64,000 nt of DNA from Arthrospiribacter ruber (lineage in GTDB: Bacteria; Bacteroidota; Bacteroidia; Cytophagales; Cyclobacteriaceae): positions 290,093-354,092 of the forward strand of contig NZ_RPHB01000008.1 in NCBI RefSeq assembly GCF_019343195.1, in the 5' to 3' direction. A program made the translations under genes and the position numbers. The notes below the pieces were generated by a model. It was given only the letters and a program-made list of their open reading frames with translations. It had not been told where the DNA came from and ran no database searches. Positions within the stretch are counted from its first letter, which is position 1, and each line of letters starts with the position of its first letter. Below, one piece after another: positions 27,409-34,894 of the stretch.

Positions 27409-28383
27409 TTATTTCCACTCCAGACATTCTATGTCATTCAACTCCGGTCCACCTCCACGGTTGGCACTTCCTGCAGCTACAAAGACTTTTCCTTTCCAAT
27501 ATACCACTCCTGTCCCATGTCTACCTTGGTTGAGATCAGGCAACCTGGTCCAGGTCTCATCTCTGGTATCCAGAACCTCAACTTCAGAATGTCCCTGAAC
27601 TTGTTGAATACTTTCACCATTCATCACCAGAAGATAGGGCTCATTTCCGATACTTGAAGTCCCTCCCCTTGGTGTTGGCAGGTCTGCACTTACTGTTGAC
27701 CAGCTATTGGTTTTAAAATCAAAATAATCCACTTCCGGAATGGTCAACTCCAATACTTTTCCTATTTCAGCATGAGAAGTTCTACCTCCGGCAATGTAGG
27801 CCCTATCCCCAACCAATGAGGCTGAAAAATGATCCCTTGGCCGGGGAGCATCGGGCAATACTTTCCACTCACCTGTTTTGGTATCATATTCATCAAACCA
27901 GGGAACAAATCCATTCCAGTGGCCATCAATGATGCCACAGACCATGTAAATTTTATCTCCACGTGTAAATACCCCGGCAGATCCCCGACGTCTGCTTTCA
28001 GGGATTTCGGGTCCCTTTCTCCAGCTATTGTCTTGGGGGTTAAAAATCAAAAATTCCGGGATTGGGGTTTCATGTGGATAAGGACCTGTAAAGGCACCTA
28101 AAACGTATATCTCATTTTCGAAAGCGATAGCCTGAAAATGATGAAATTCCATTGGGCTATCTGCAAGTATAGTCCATTCATTTGTCTCAGGGTCAAAAGC
28201 TTCCACAGGCCTTTCTCCTCTTCCACCCAGTGCGTAGAATTTCCCATTACACTCCACAAGGGAGTTTTCATGTCTTGGCACAGCTTGGTTGGCTGCCTGA
28301 AGTCTTTTCCAGTTAGCCCCAACGGATTGTGCTGAAGCTACGGATGATACAAGAATAAGAATGGTCAAAAGAAAAGGTTTCAT
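27409..28383 (-). CDS. Secreted Kelch-repeat beta-propeller protein
   Basis: A 324-residue protein with a signal peptide (about 1-18, ending ASAQ) and six Kelch-type blades, visible as spaced GG/Y…W patterns: KFYALGGRGERPVEAFD, IYVLGAFTG, KIYMVCGIIDG, RAYIAGGRTS, YLLVMNGESI and KVFVAAGSANRGG. Kelch propellers of this kind occur in galactose-oxidase-like and sialic-acid mutarotase (NanM) proteins, but no NanM-specific residues or sialic acid genes are seen, so binding of a carbohydrate or protein is the most that can be said. It stands alone with the MITE-like element about 65 bases from its 3' end; the element's hairpin may serve as its terminator. Confidence 0.85.
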   Translation of the reverse strand: MKPFLLTILILVSSVASAQSVGANWKRLQAANQAVPRHENSLVECNGKFYALGGRGERPVEAFDPETNEWTILADSPMEFHHFQAIAFENEIYVLGAFTGPYPHETPIPEFLIFNPQDNSWRKGPEIPESRRRGSAGVFTRGDKIYMVCGIIDGHWNGFVPWFDEYDTKTGEWKVLPDAPRPRDHFSASLVGDRAYIAGGRTSHAEIGKVLELTIPEVDYFDFKTNSWSTVSADLPTPRGGTSSIGNEPYLLVMNGESIQQVQGHSEVEVLDTRDETWTRLPDLNQGRHGTGVVYWKGKVFVAAGSANRGGGPELNDIECLEWK

Positions 28384-28754
28384 AGGTTTGTCGGTTTGCT
28401 GGAATGAACAGGAAATTTACATTTTTTAAACCAGAGTTTCAATTTCAATCTTCAAACTTGATTTTCCTGCAGTCAAGTAAGTTGGCTTTTGAAAGGTTTA
28501 TCATATTATTTATTTCAGATCAATGTATTTCAAAAGTATAGTTCTGTGTTTTCAGAAAACGACAAAAAAAAACTTCACATCCACTTAATCTGACCGGGCT
28601 AAAAAAAATAATATCTGTAAAACATGATTTACTATGTAAAATTCAAATTACACTTTATGAAAAAACACCTATAATTAATCCCTAAAAAATTCTTTTAATA
28701 CAGAAACAAATAATCTACATTTGATTAAATCACCCACTAATCGAAGGTTTGAAA
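28384..28754. other. Divergent intergenic region with a -7 box for the sensor gene
   Basis: AT-rich region of about 0.37 kb between the Kelch gene and the propeller sensor gene. It holds the -7 box listed at 28716-28723; otherwise no gene, repeat or RNA was recognised. Confidence 0.5.
28716..28723 (+). promoter_or_regulatory. Bacteroidota -7 promoter box
   Basis: TACATTTG fits the Bacteroidota sigma-ABfr -7 consensus TAnnTTTG exactly. A TTTT at about 28693 lies where the -33 TTTG would be expected. It is 32 bases upstream of the sensor gene's ATG. Confidence 0.5.
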
Positions 28755-31430
28755 ATGATGGACAAAGCATCCTTGCTCCAAAGGATTTTATTCGTTTATT
28801 GTACCCTTTTACTAATTTCTGTCCCGCCTTCTTTTTCTCAACAATGGAATATTGTTGAGAAAGAAACTGTTTTTGTAAGAGCTGACTGGAACAATTCCAA
28901 TGAACTTCCTGTCAACACTGTTTTCAGAACTGTACAGGACCAAAAAGGTTTTGTGTGGATGGCTACAGAAGAAGGGCTTGTTCGGTTTGACGGAAGGTCA
29001 TTTAAAAACTTCAACCATACCAATAATCCAGACATCCAAACTCCTACCTTCAATGACCTGACTGCTTCTCAGTCCGGAGGTGTTTATGCTGCAAATTCAA
29101 ATGCTCTTGTACATGCCTCATTCAATAAACTTGAAGTCTTTAACAGCCCAAGGGAACTAGGTCCCGTAAGGTTTACTTCTATTGCGGAGACATTTTCAGG
29201 GGAAGTTTATTTAGGAACGCAGAACGGAACGCTCTTTTTGTTTCATGAAAATGAGTTCAAGCAAGTGTATCGTCCTGACACCTTAAAAACAGGTTATATC
29301 AGGGAGCTGGAAGATTTTGGTGACCACTTATTGCTTGGAGGGATAAATGGTTTTTTTTCATTTGATAAAAAGACAGGAAAATTCCATGAATATGAATTGC
29401 TATCAGGAAAGGATGTGAAGGCTATCCTGATAACACCTGATCGTGAGGTTTACATTGGAACACGGTTACATGGTCTTTATCTTCTAAAAAAAGGGTCTTT
29501 GACAAAATTGGAATTACCTGCTGAAGGAGATCTGGAAGAAATCAGTGCACTGGAGTATTCTACTGTTGACAGAAGCATTTGGGTTGGAACTTCCTCTCAG
29601 GGAATTTTTAAAATAAAAGGAAAGGAAATCATTAGGCATCCTGATCTCAGCAAAAATTTAAATGAAGTCTGGGATATCTTTGAAGACGATGAAGGGGCCA
29701 TATGGACCAGTGGATTGGGAATTGGAATTTCCAGATTCAGTTTATCAACTTTTGAAATCTTAGGTGAAAATTCAGGGTTAAGCCATCCCATTATTCTGGC
29801 AACAATGGAAGATAGTAAAAAAGGACTTTGGTTGGGGACTCCTGGAGGTGGGCTCAACAGAATAACTTCTACTGGAGTTCAGCACTTTACTACCAAAGAG
29901 GGGCTAAGCCATGACCTGGTTTTGAGCCTTGCCCAAAGAGATAATGAGATTTTTATAGGCACAGGTAAGGGATTGAATAAAATCAATTTAAACACACTGA
30001 AAATTGAAAAGGGCTTTTTGGACAAGCCTGACCTTGAGGAAGGAGTTATTTATTCCCTTCTTAAAGATTCAAAAAACAATATATGGATAGGCAGCATCAA
30101 TGGTACTCTTTCAAAACTTGCTCTCGATGGGAGCTTAAAGACAGTACAATTAAATAAAGAGCTGCTGAATGCTAAAATCATTTTTGGCATGGAAGATTCC
30201 AATGGGCTACTTTGGTTTGGCACATTTGGAAATGGTTTTTTTTCAATCAATAAAAAAGAAGAAGTCATACATTTCCCTGTATATGACCTAGCACCCTCTC
30301 AGATGGTTACCGGAATTTTAGAAGATCCTGAAGGAGACTTATGGATCAGCACACCTGATGGTCTGATTTCATTTTCAAATGGCCAGATGCATATTTTCGG
30401 AAAGAAAAACGGATTTCAGTTTGACGGGATTTTCAAAATGATTCCTGATGATGATGGATTGGTCTGGATGAGTGGAAACCACGGGGTTCAGAGTACTTCT
30501 ATAAAACAACTTATGGAGCTGAAGAAATCGAAGGATGAAAATCACCGGATTGCGTTTAGGCTCTTTGATAAATCAGACGGTCTGATGAATAATGAATTCA
30601 ATGGAGGATTTCATCCAGCCGGATGGAAGCTTTCAAGCGGATTAATTGTCTTTCCTAGTATGGAAGGTGCAGTCATCATAAACCCAAAAAAAATCAAAGA
30701 ACAGCGTTCTCTTACCCCACCGTATCTGGAATCTTTGAATTTTGAGAATCAAGAGTTGCATCTTAGTGAGGATATACATGTGCCTGCGGGAGTCAATTTT
30801 TTCAATATCAGCTACGGAAATATTGAATTCGACAAACCTAAATCGATCCGATATACATATAGAATCAAAGAACTGGGTCCCCAGTGGATAGACAACGAAA
30901 ACAGAACAAGAGCATATTTCACCGGATTGAACCCAGGGAAATATGAGTTTCAGGTCAAAGCCGAACAATTCGGGGTATTTTCTGAAACCACTTCATTAAG
31001 TTTTACCATAGAGGCTTATTACTATCAAACCATTTGGTTTAAAATTTTGGTCATACTATTCGTTTTCATAATGGGGTTTGGGGTTAGGACGCTGATCATA
31101 AATAAGCGAATGAAGGAAGAACTTCAGCAAAAAATCAAATTACAGACAAATGACCTCCATGCCAAAAATGAAACTTTAATAAAGGCGATGGCCCATTTGG
31201 AAAAACACAACAGACTATTGGAAGAGGTTGCCTGGACCCAGTCCCACCAATTCAGGGGACCTCTTTCTAAAATCCTTGGGATGGTTGAAGTACTCAAGAA
31301 TTATGAAAAGTTTAAACATATAGAAAAAACCAAAGCCGAAATTTTAAATGAAATTGAAACAAGCTCTAAAGAACTTGATCAAATTCTTCGGAAATTGAAT
31401 TTAAAACTCGAGGAGCATGAAGCAGAATAA
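28755..31430 (+). CDS. Two-component propeller sensor with HisKA domain but no ATPase domain
   Basis: About 891 residues: signal/anchor (about 5-29), 7-bladed-type ligand-sensing propeller repeats (about 30-640, repeated GxIWVGTxxxGxxR/K motifs such as VWMATEEGLVRFDG and LWFGTFGNGFFSI), Y_Y_Y domain (about 690-750), one membrane helix (about 758-778, IWFKILVILFVFIMGF), a coiled coil, then a HisKA dimerisation region with phospho-acceptor His831 in SHQFRGPLSKILG. The protein stops about 60 residues after that His, so the HATPase catalytic domain is absent. I start at ATG 28755 (AAGG 7 bases before) rather than the TTG at 28749. The stop codon overlaps the start of the receiver gene, indicating a coupled pair. 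It needs a partner kinase to phosphorylate it. Confidence 0.88.
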   Translation: MMDKASLLQRILFVYCTLLLISVPPSFSQQWNIVEKETVFVRADWNNSNELPVNTVFRTVQDQKGFVWMATEEGLVRFDGRSFKNFNHTNNPDIQTPTFNDLTASQSGGVYAANSNALVHASFNKLEVFNSPRELGPVRFTSIAETFSGEVYLGTQNGTLFLFHENEFKQVYRPDTLKTGYIRELEDFGDHLLLGGINGFFSFDKKTGKFHEYELLSGKDVKAILITPDREVYIGTRLHGLYLLKKGSLTKLELPAEGDLEEISALEYSTVDRSIWVGTSSQGIFKIKGKEIIRHPDLSKNLNEVWDIFEDDEGAIWTSGLGIGISRFSLSTFEILGENSGLSHPIILATMEDSKKGLWLGTPGGGLNRITSTGVQHFTTKEGLSHDLVLSLAQRDNEIFIGTGKGLNKINLNTLKIEKGFLDKPDLEEGVIYSLLKDSKNNIWIGSINGTLSKLALDGSLKTVQLNKELLNAKIIFGMEDSNGLLWFGTFGNGFFSINKKEEVIHFPVYDLAPSQMVTGILEDPEGDLWISTPDGLISFSNGQMHIFGKKNGFQFDGIFKMIPDDDGLVWMSGNHGVQSTSIKQLMELKKSKDENHRIAFRLFDKSDGLMNNEFNGGFHPAGWKLSSGLIVFPSMEGAVIINPKKIKEQRSLTPPYLESLNFENQELHLSEDIHVPAGVNFFNISYGNIEFDKPKSIRYTYRIKELGPQWIDNENRTRAYFTGLNPGKYEFQVKAEQFGVFSETTSLSFTIEAYYYQTIWFKILVILFVFIMGFGVRTLIINKRMKEELQQKIKLQTNDLHAKNETLIKAMAHLEKHNRLLEEVAWTQSHQFRGPLSKILGMVEVLKNYEKFKHIEKTKAEILNEIETSSKELDQILRKLNLKLEEHEAE

Positions 31431-31818
31431 CGGTTCCAACATCCCTGTCATCATAATTGATGATGAATCCGGTATATTATTTCTGCATGAATTGATGGTC
31501 GAAGAAAGCAATCTTTCAGACCAAGTATACTCTTTCAGGAAACCTTTAGAAGGTCTGGAATTTATTAAAGAGGCTGTTCAAATCAGTAAGCGTGTCTTGG
31601 TTTTACTCGATATCAATATGCCGGAAATGACTGGATGGGAACTGCTTGAAAAGCTGAATGAACTGAATATTACCGATCAGGTCAATGTTATCATGGTTAC
31701 TTCCTCCATTCAAAAAGCAGATCGGCTGAAAAGCCAAAATTATCCTACTGTGAAAATGTATCTTGAAAAACCCATTGATCTGGAAACGTGTCATTTGATC
31801 AAACAGTCCTTATTGTAA
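31417..31818 (+). CDS. Stand-alone CheY-like receiver domain
   Basis: A 133-residue response regulator made of a receiver domain alone: acidic pair Asp15/Asp16 (IIIDDES), phospho-acceptor Asp65 in LLDINMPEMTG, Thr95 in MVTSS and Lys118 in LEKP are all present. No output domain follows. It overlaps the end of the HisKA-only sensor gene by 14 bases, so the two should be made together and exchange phosphate; the receiver may pass it to another protein or act by binding. Related CheY-like proteins are frequent next to incomplete histidine kinases in Bacteroidota. Confidence 0.92.
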   Translation: MKQNNGSNIPVIIIDDESGILFLHELMVEESNLSDQVYSFRKPLEGLEFIKEAVQISKRVLVLLDINMPEMTGWELLEKLNELNITDQVNVIMVTSSIQKADRLKSQNYPTVKMYLEKPIDLETCHLIKQSLL

Positions 31819-31911
31819 AGTGGACAAGTAAAGTCCAAATAACTTACGTTTACAAAACAACCCTGAATTAAAAGTACAGATCAATAAAAAAGAGGCACTC
31901 CACCACTTCCA

Positions 31912-32568
31912 TTACATCATTCCTTCGTCTGCAAAGCTGAAGTAAGCATGATCTGTAAAGATGATATGGTCCAGCACGATAATGTCCAGGTGCTTCTCTG
32001 CCTCAGAGAGTTTCTGGGTCAGTCTTTTGTCCTGCTCTGATGGTTTCAAGTTTCCTGAGGGATGGTTGTGGACCAGGATCATCGAGCAGCTCTGGTTTTC
32101 CAAAGCATGTTTAAAGATCACTTTGGGGTCTGCGATGGTGCCGCATGTTCCACCTGTGCTGATCTTTACTTTTCTTATGACCTGATTGATTCTGTTAAGG
32201 AGGATGATATAGAAGTGTTCCACCAGTTCATCCAAGAGGTCTGCTTTCATGATCTGATAGATATCCGAGGAGCAGCATATCTTTATCTTCTTTTGTTCGG
32301 GCTCCCTAATTCTTCTCCTTCCCATTTCAAAAGCCAGTACCAATGCCGTTGCTTTGGCTTCACCAATACCTCCTACCTTCATCCAGTCATGTAGGGAGTA
32401 TTTGGCCAAAGCTGCCAGACTGTAGTTTTCAGCTGTCAGTATTGCTCTTGCCTGTTCTGAGGTAATCCCAGCTATTGCAGCAATCAGGTGGTAATCGGAA
32501 AGGGCTGATCTTCCTTTAGTGTAAAGGATTTCAGTTTCTTCTCTGAGGATGTTTCTGGAAGTAGCCAT
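31912..32568 (-). CDS. radC: RadC family JAB/MPN-domain protein
   Basis: A 218-residue RadC protein with an N-terminal helix-hairpin-helix part (about 20-80, DWMKVGGIGEAKATAL) and a C-terminal JAB/MPN domain (about 98-218). The JAMM zinc site is complete: His167, His169 in HNHPSG and Asp180 in SEQD. RadC is not required for DNA repair as once thought; in Bacteroidota such genes are often carried in variable regions. This copy looks intact, whereas 7565-7755 is a broken copy. It is divergent from the small repeated gene. Confidence 0.92.
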   Translation of the reverse strand: MATSRNILREETEILYTKGRSALSDYHLIAAIAGITSEQARAILTAENYSLAALAKYSLHDWMKVGGIGEAKATALVLAFEMGRRRIREPEQKKIKICCSSDIYQIMKADLLDELVEHFYIILLNRINQVIRKVKISTGGTCGTIADPKVIFKHALENQSCSMILVHNHPSGNLKPSEQDKRLTQKLSEAEKHLDIIVLDHIIFTDHAYFSFADEGMM

Positions 32569-32875
32569 GATCTTATTGCAGACTTTTCACTCCTTGCGCT
32601 GGAGCTTTTGTTTAGCCCCTCCCCAGGAGTCTGCAAACCACTGAATGCAAGGTGGAACGGAATAAATCCTCCTCAGAAAACACTTCCTGTTTATGCCGTA
32701 AAACCTTGATCCCTTCAGAAAACCCATCAGCCATGTGTGGTTTCAGGGCTCCTATATTTGGCTTTCAAAAGGTCGGAAGTAAAAAATTGAAATTTTAAAA
32801 AACTCTGCTCTACTACTTTCCCGAACAAAAAATAATATTTAAAATATCAACATAAAAAAGTCAATAATATTAACA

Positions 32876-33115
32876 ATGGATATTTTCGAAATACTTACAC
32901 TTATGGATGAAAAAGAAATACAGGTCAACAAAAGGCTGGACAGCATCATTTCATCCAATCTGGATCCCTTTCCCTTTGAGCGGATCAATAAAGGAAAGGC
33001 ACTCTTAAAGCTTATGGAAGAAATCAGGAAGTACATAGAGACGGATCAATTGCTTCTTGCGGGAATGAAATTAAAAGAGCTGGAATACCTGGGGATAAAG
33101 ATTGTGAAAAAATGA
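32876..33115 (+). CDS. Small repeated protein, copy B (longest form)
   Basis: A 79-residue acidic/basic-rich helical protein (MDIFEILTLMDEKEIQV at its start) without signal peptide. It is the longest of three copies; the inner ATG (residue 10) is the start left in copy A at 7833. The match between copies is highest in KALLKLMEEIRKYIETDQ. The gene lies divergent from radC, and copy A keeps the same arrangement. I do not know the family. Confidence 0.6.
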   Translation: MDIFEILTLMDEKEIQVNKRLDSIISSNLDPFPFERINKGKALLKLMEEIRKYIETDQLLLAGMKLKELEYLGIKIVKK

Positions 33116-33206
33116 GCTCAAAAACCTGTAAGAATTTGATAAATTTCACCTAGAATCGACCAGATTCTTGAGTTAAGATAAAATCAACACCCATCAATAC
33201 TCCAAC

Positions 33207-33809
33207 ATGGATATTAGATCTGCCGCTGAAAAAATAATTGCACTGAAAAATGCTGATATGGCATTGAGGAACAGGCTTATTCAAAGCAAACAGCTCCACA
33301 AGGCTTACAACAAAGAAATGGAAGCCCTGCATATAAAAAATGCAGATCAATTAAATGAAATTATTGAATCCATTGGATTTCCCAGCATGGAAAAAGTTGG
33401 GAAGGAAGCCAATGAAGCGGCCTGGTTAATTATCCAACATGCTATCAGTAAACCGGAGTTTATGAGAAAATGTATGGCCTTAATGGGCAAACAGGTGAAG
33501 CAAACTTTGGAGGAGCGAAGACAAATAGCCTATCTTATGGACAGGATAGCTGTGTTTGAAGGAAAACCACAACTATACGGAACACAGTTCGATTGGGATG
33601 AAAAAGGACTATTAGGTCCATCCCCCCATGACGGCCTGGAAAGAGTAAATAAAAGAAGAAAATCCATTGGCTTTAATTCCTTGGAAGAACAGACCGATCT
33701 CATGCGAGATCAGGTAAAAAATGAAAACCAGATACCTCCTTCAGATTTTGAATTAAGAAAAAAGGAAATTGAATCCTGGAAGAAAACTGTAGGTTGGATA
33801 ATAGATTAA
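33207..33809 (+). CDS. DUF6624 family protein
   Basis: A 200-residue soluble protein. It carries the core of the DUF6624 family: GFPSMEKVGKEANEAAWLII with a following QHA (about 57-79), and YLMDRIAVFEGKPQLYGTQF (about 109-128). Function is unknown. Conserved His, Asp, Arg and Gln-Tyr-Gly-Thr-Gln residues look like a catalytic or binding site. It is separated by 91 bases from the small repeated gene and is not clearly part of an operon. No signal peptide was seen. Confidence 0.85.
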   Translation: MDIRSAAEKIIALKNADMALRNRLIQSKQLHKAYNKEMEALHIKNADQLNEIIESIGFPSMEKVGKEANEAAWLIIQHAISKPEFMRKCMALMGKQVKQTLEERRQIAYLMDRIAVFEGKPQLYGTQFDWDEKGLLGPSPHDGLERVNKRRKSIGFNSLEEQTDLMRDQVKNENQIPPSDFELRKKEIESWKKTVGWIID

Positions 33810-33843
33810 ATAAAACTGAAGATGCAAAGCTAATGTGTTGCAT

Positions 33844-34558
33844 ATGAATCCAGGTATCTTAAAAAAAATGCTTGTCAATTTTTCGGTGGATAGCCAAAGC
33901 TTCCTTCTATACTTTTGGAATAAAAAACATGAACAAACTAAAAGAATCAGTACTGATATTTTTTTATGCTTTTATGCAATCTAAATTGAAGAAACAGCTG
34001 ATCCAAGTAATAGAAACAGGGAATTTATCTTTTATTTTCAACTGATGGAACTGAGCAAAGCTGAAATGTACCAGGCAATTTTGGAGAAGGATACTTCCTT
34101 TGAAGGTTTATTTTTCACCGCTGTCAAGACTATTGGGATTTTTTGCAAGCCCAGTTGTCCTGCCAGAAAACCAAAGATTGAAAATGTAGAATTTCTTTTT
34201 TCAAGTAAGGACTGTTTGCTGAAGGGATACCGCCCCTGCAAAGTCTGTAAACCCTTGGAACCGGTAAAGTCTATGCCATTGGAAATACGAAAACTTTTAA
34301 AGGAGATGGTAAGCAATCCTGACCTTAAAATAAATGATAGGGGATTACCTATAAAAAGCAGGCTGAAATGTTGGGAGACCCAATGGCTGTCCGTGCAGTG
34401 GCCAGTGCCAATGGGATGAACAGAATTTCCATAATTATTCCATGTCATCGGGTCATCGGGCGTGATGGCAGGCTAACAGGCTATGGAGGAGGGATCTGGC
34501 GAAAAAAATACCTTTTGGATTTGGAGGCCGGCATTCATAAATGAACAGACTTTATTTA
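33844..34558 (+). repeat. ada-containing duplicated segment, longer copy
   Basis: This segment matches 54415-54849 at about 97-98% in two blocks: a 5' block (33844-33899) and a 3' block (34171-34558). The 277 bases between the two CCAAAG hexamers (33894-33899 and 34171-34176) are missing from the other copy. A half MITE follows directly at 34559. Confidence 0.9.
34045..34544 (+). pseudogene. ada: ada (methylphosphotriester/O6-methylguanine repair) pseudogene
   Basis: Codons from ATG 34045 encode the Ada N-terminal zinc domain with its four Cys (FCKPSCPARKP, then PCKVCKP, residues about 32-72) and the start of the AraC-type part ([18 protein letters not shown]). The frame then stops at 34419. 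A second frame, opening around 34377 ([19 protein letters not shown]), gives the methyltransferase active site [10 protein letters not shown] and the C-terminal helix before TGA 34542-34544. Most of the AraC domain and the first half of the methyltransferase domain are deleted, so the gene is broken. An intact Ada would have roughly 280-350 residues. Confidence 0.9.
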
Positions 34559-34685
34559 GGGCGTGCTGAAAAACGCCATCTGGAGAATAAATTCTTTGCA
34601 TTATGATGAATTCCAATTTAACAAGTATTTTCTTTTTAAGCAGGTGCAAGCTTATTCAATGATCCAGCTTGATTTGCGTGCTCCT
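34559..34685 (+). mobile_element. MITE-like element, left half only (copy 3)
   Basis: It begins GGGCGTGCTGAAAAACGCC after TATTTA (34553-34558), which has the TAnnTA form of the target duplications around the two full copies. It matches 58034-58158 and ends exactly where the central palindrome begins (…cgtgctcct). The right half and second target repeat are missing. Confidence 0.85.
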
Positions 34686-34894
34686 GTAAATCAAATAAGT
34701 GTTTAATTCAAAGAAACACAACATTGTATTCCCTAGAGAGGTGATCTCCAATACAGTCATATAGGGACAAAGATCCAGGCTTCAGAACCAGAACCCAATC
34801 CACTAATTTATTTGTGGTTAAGATGTTTTGTATCTTTACAACAAGATGGGCTAATCCAGTCGTTGGTGTATTAAAAGATTAGCAGGAGTTAACA
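34686..34894. other. Upstream region of the hybrid regulator gene
   Basis: No gene. AGGAG at 34883-34887 is a clear ribosome-binding site for the ATG at 34895, unusual in this window. TATCTTTA at 34831-34838 resembles a -7 box with one mismatch, but the nearest TTTG (34811) is too close for a standard -33 box. Confidence 0.4.

Larger units (their letters stand above)
31886..33116. repeat. Dispersed radC/small-gene module, intact copy B
   Basis: The fullest copy of a module with radC on the minus strand and a divergent small gene on the plus strand, separated by about 0.3 kb. Deleted copies lie at 7533-8046 and 25899-26000. No terminal inverted repeats or target duplications were found at its ends, so its mode of spread is unclear. 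Within it, 32569-32875 holds no recognised gene. Confidence 0.75.

Noticed and set aside
31886..33116. radC module as a transposon with inverted ends
   Set aside because: No terminal inverted repeats or target duplications could be found at the borders of any copy.
34811..34838. TTTG and TATCTTTA as a promoter for the hybrid regulator
   Set aside because: Spacing of 16 bases is too short for the usual 19-21 and the -7 box has a mismatch.
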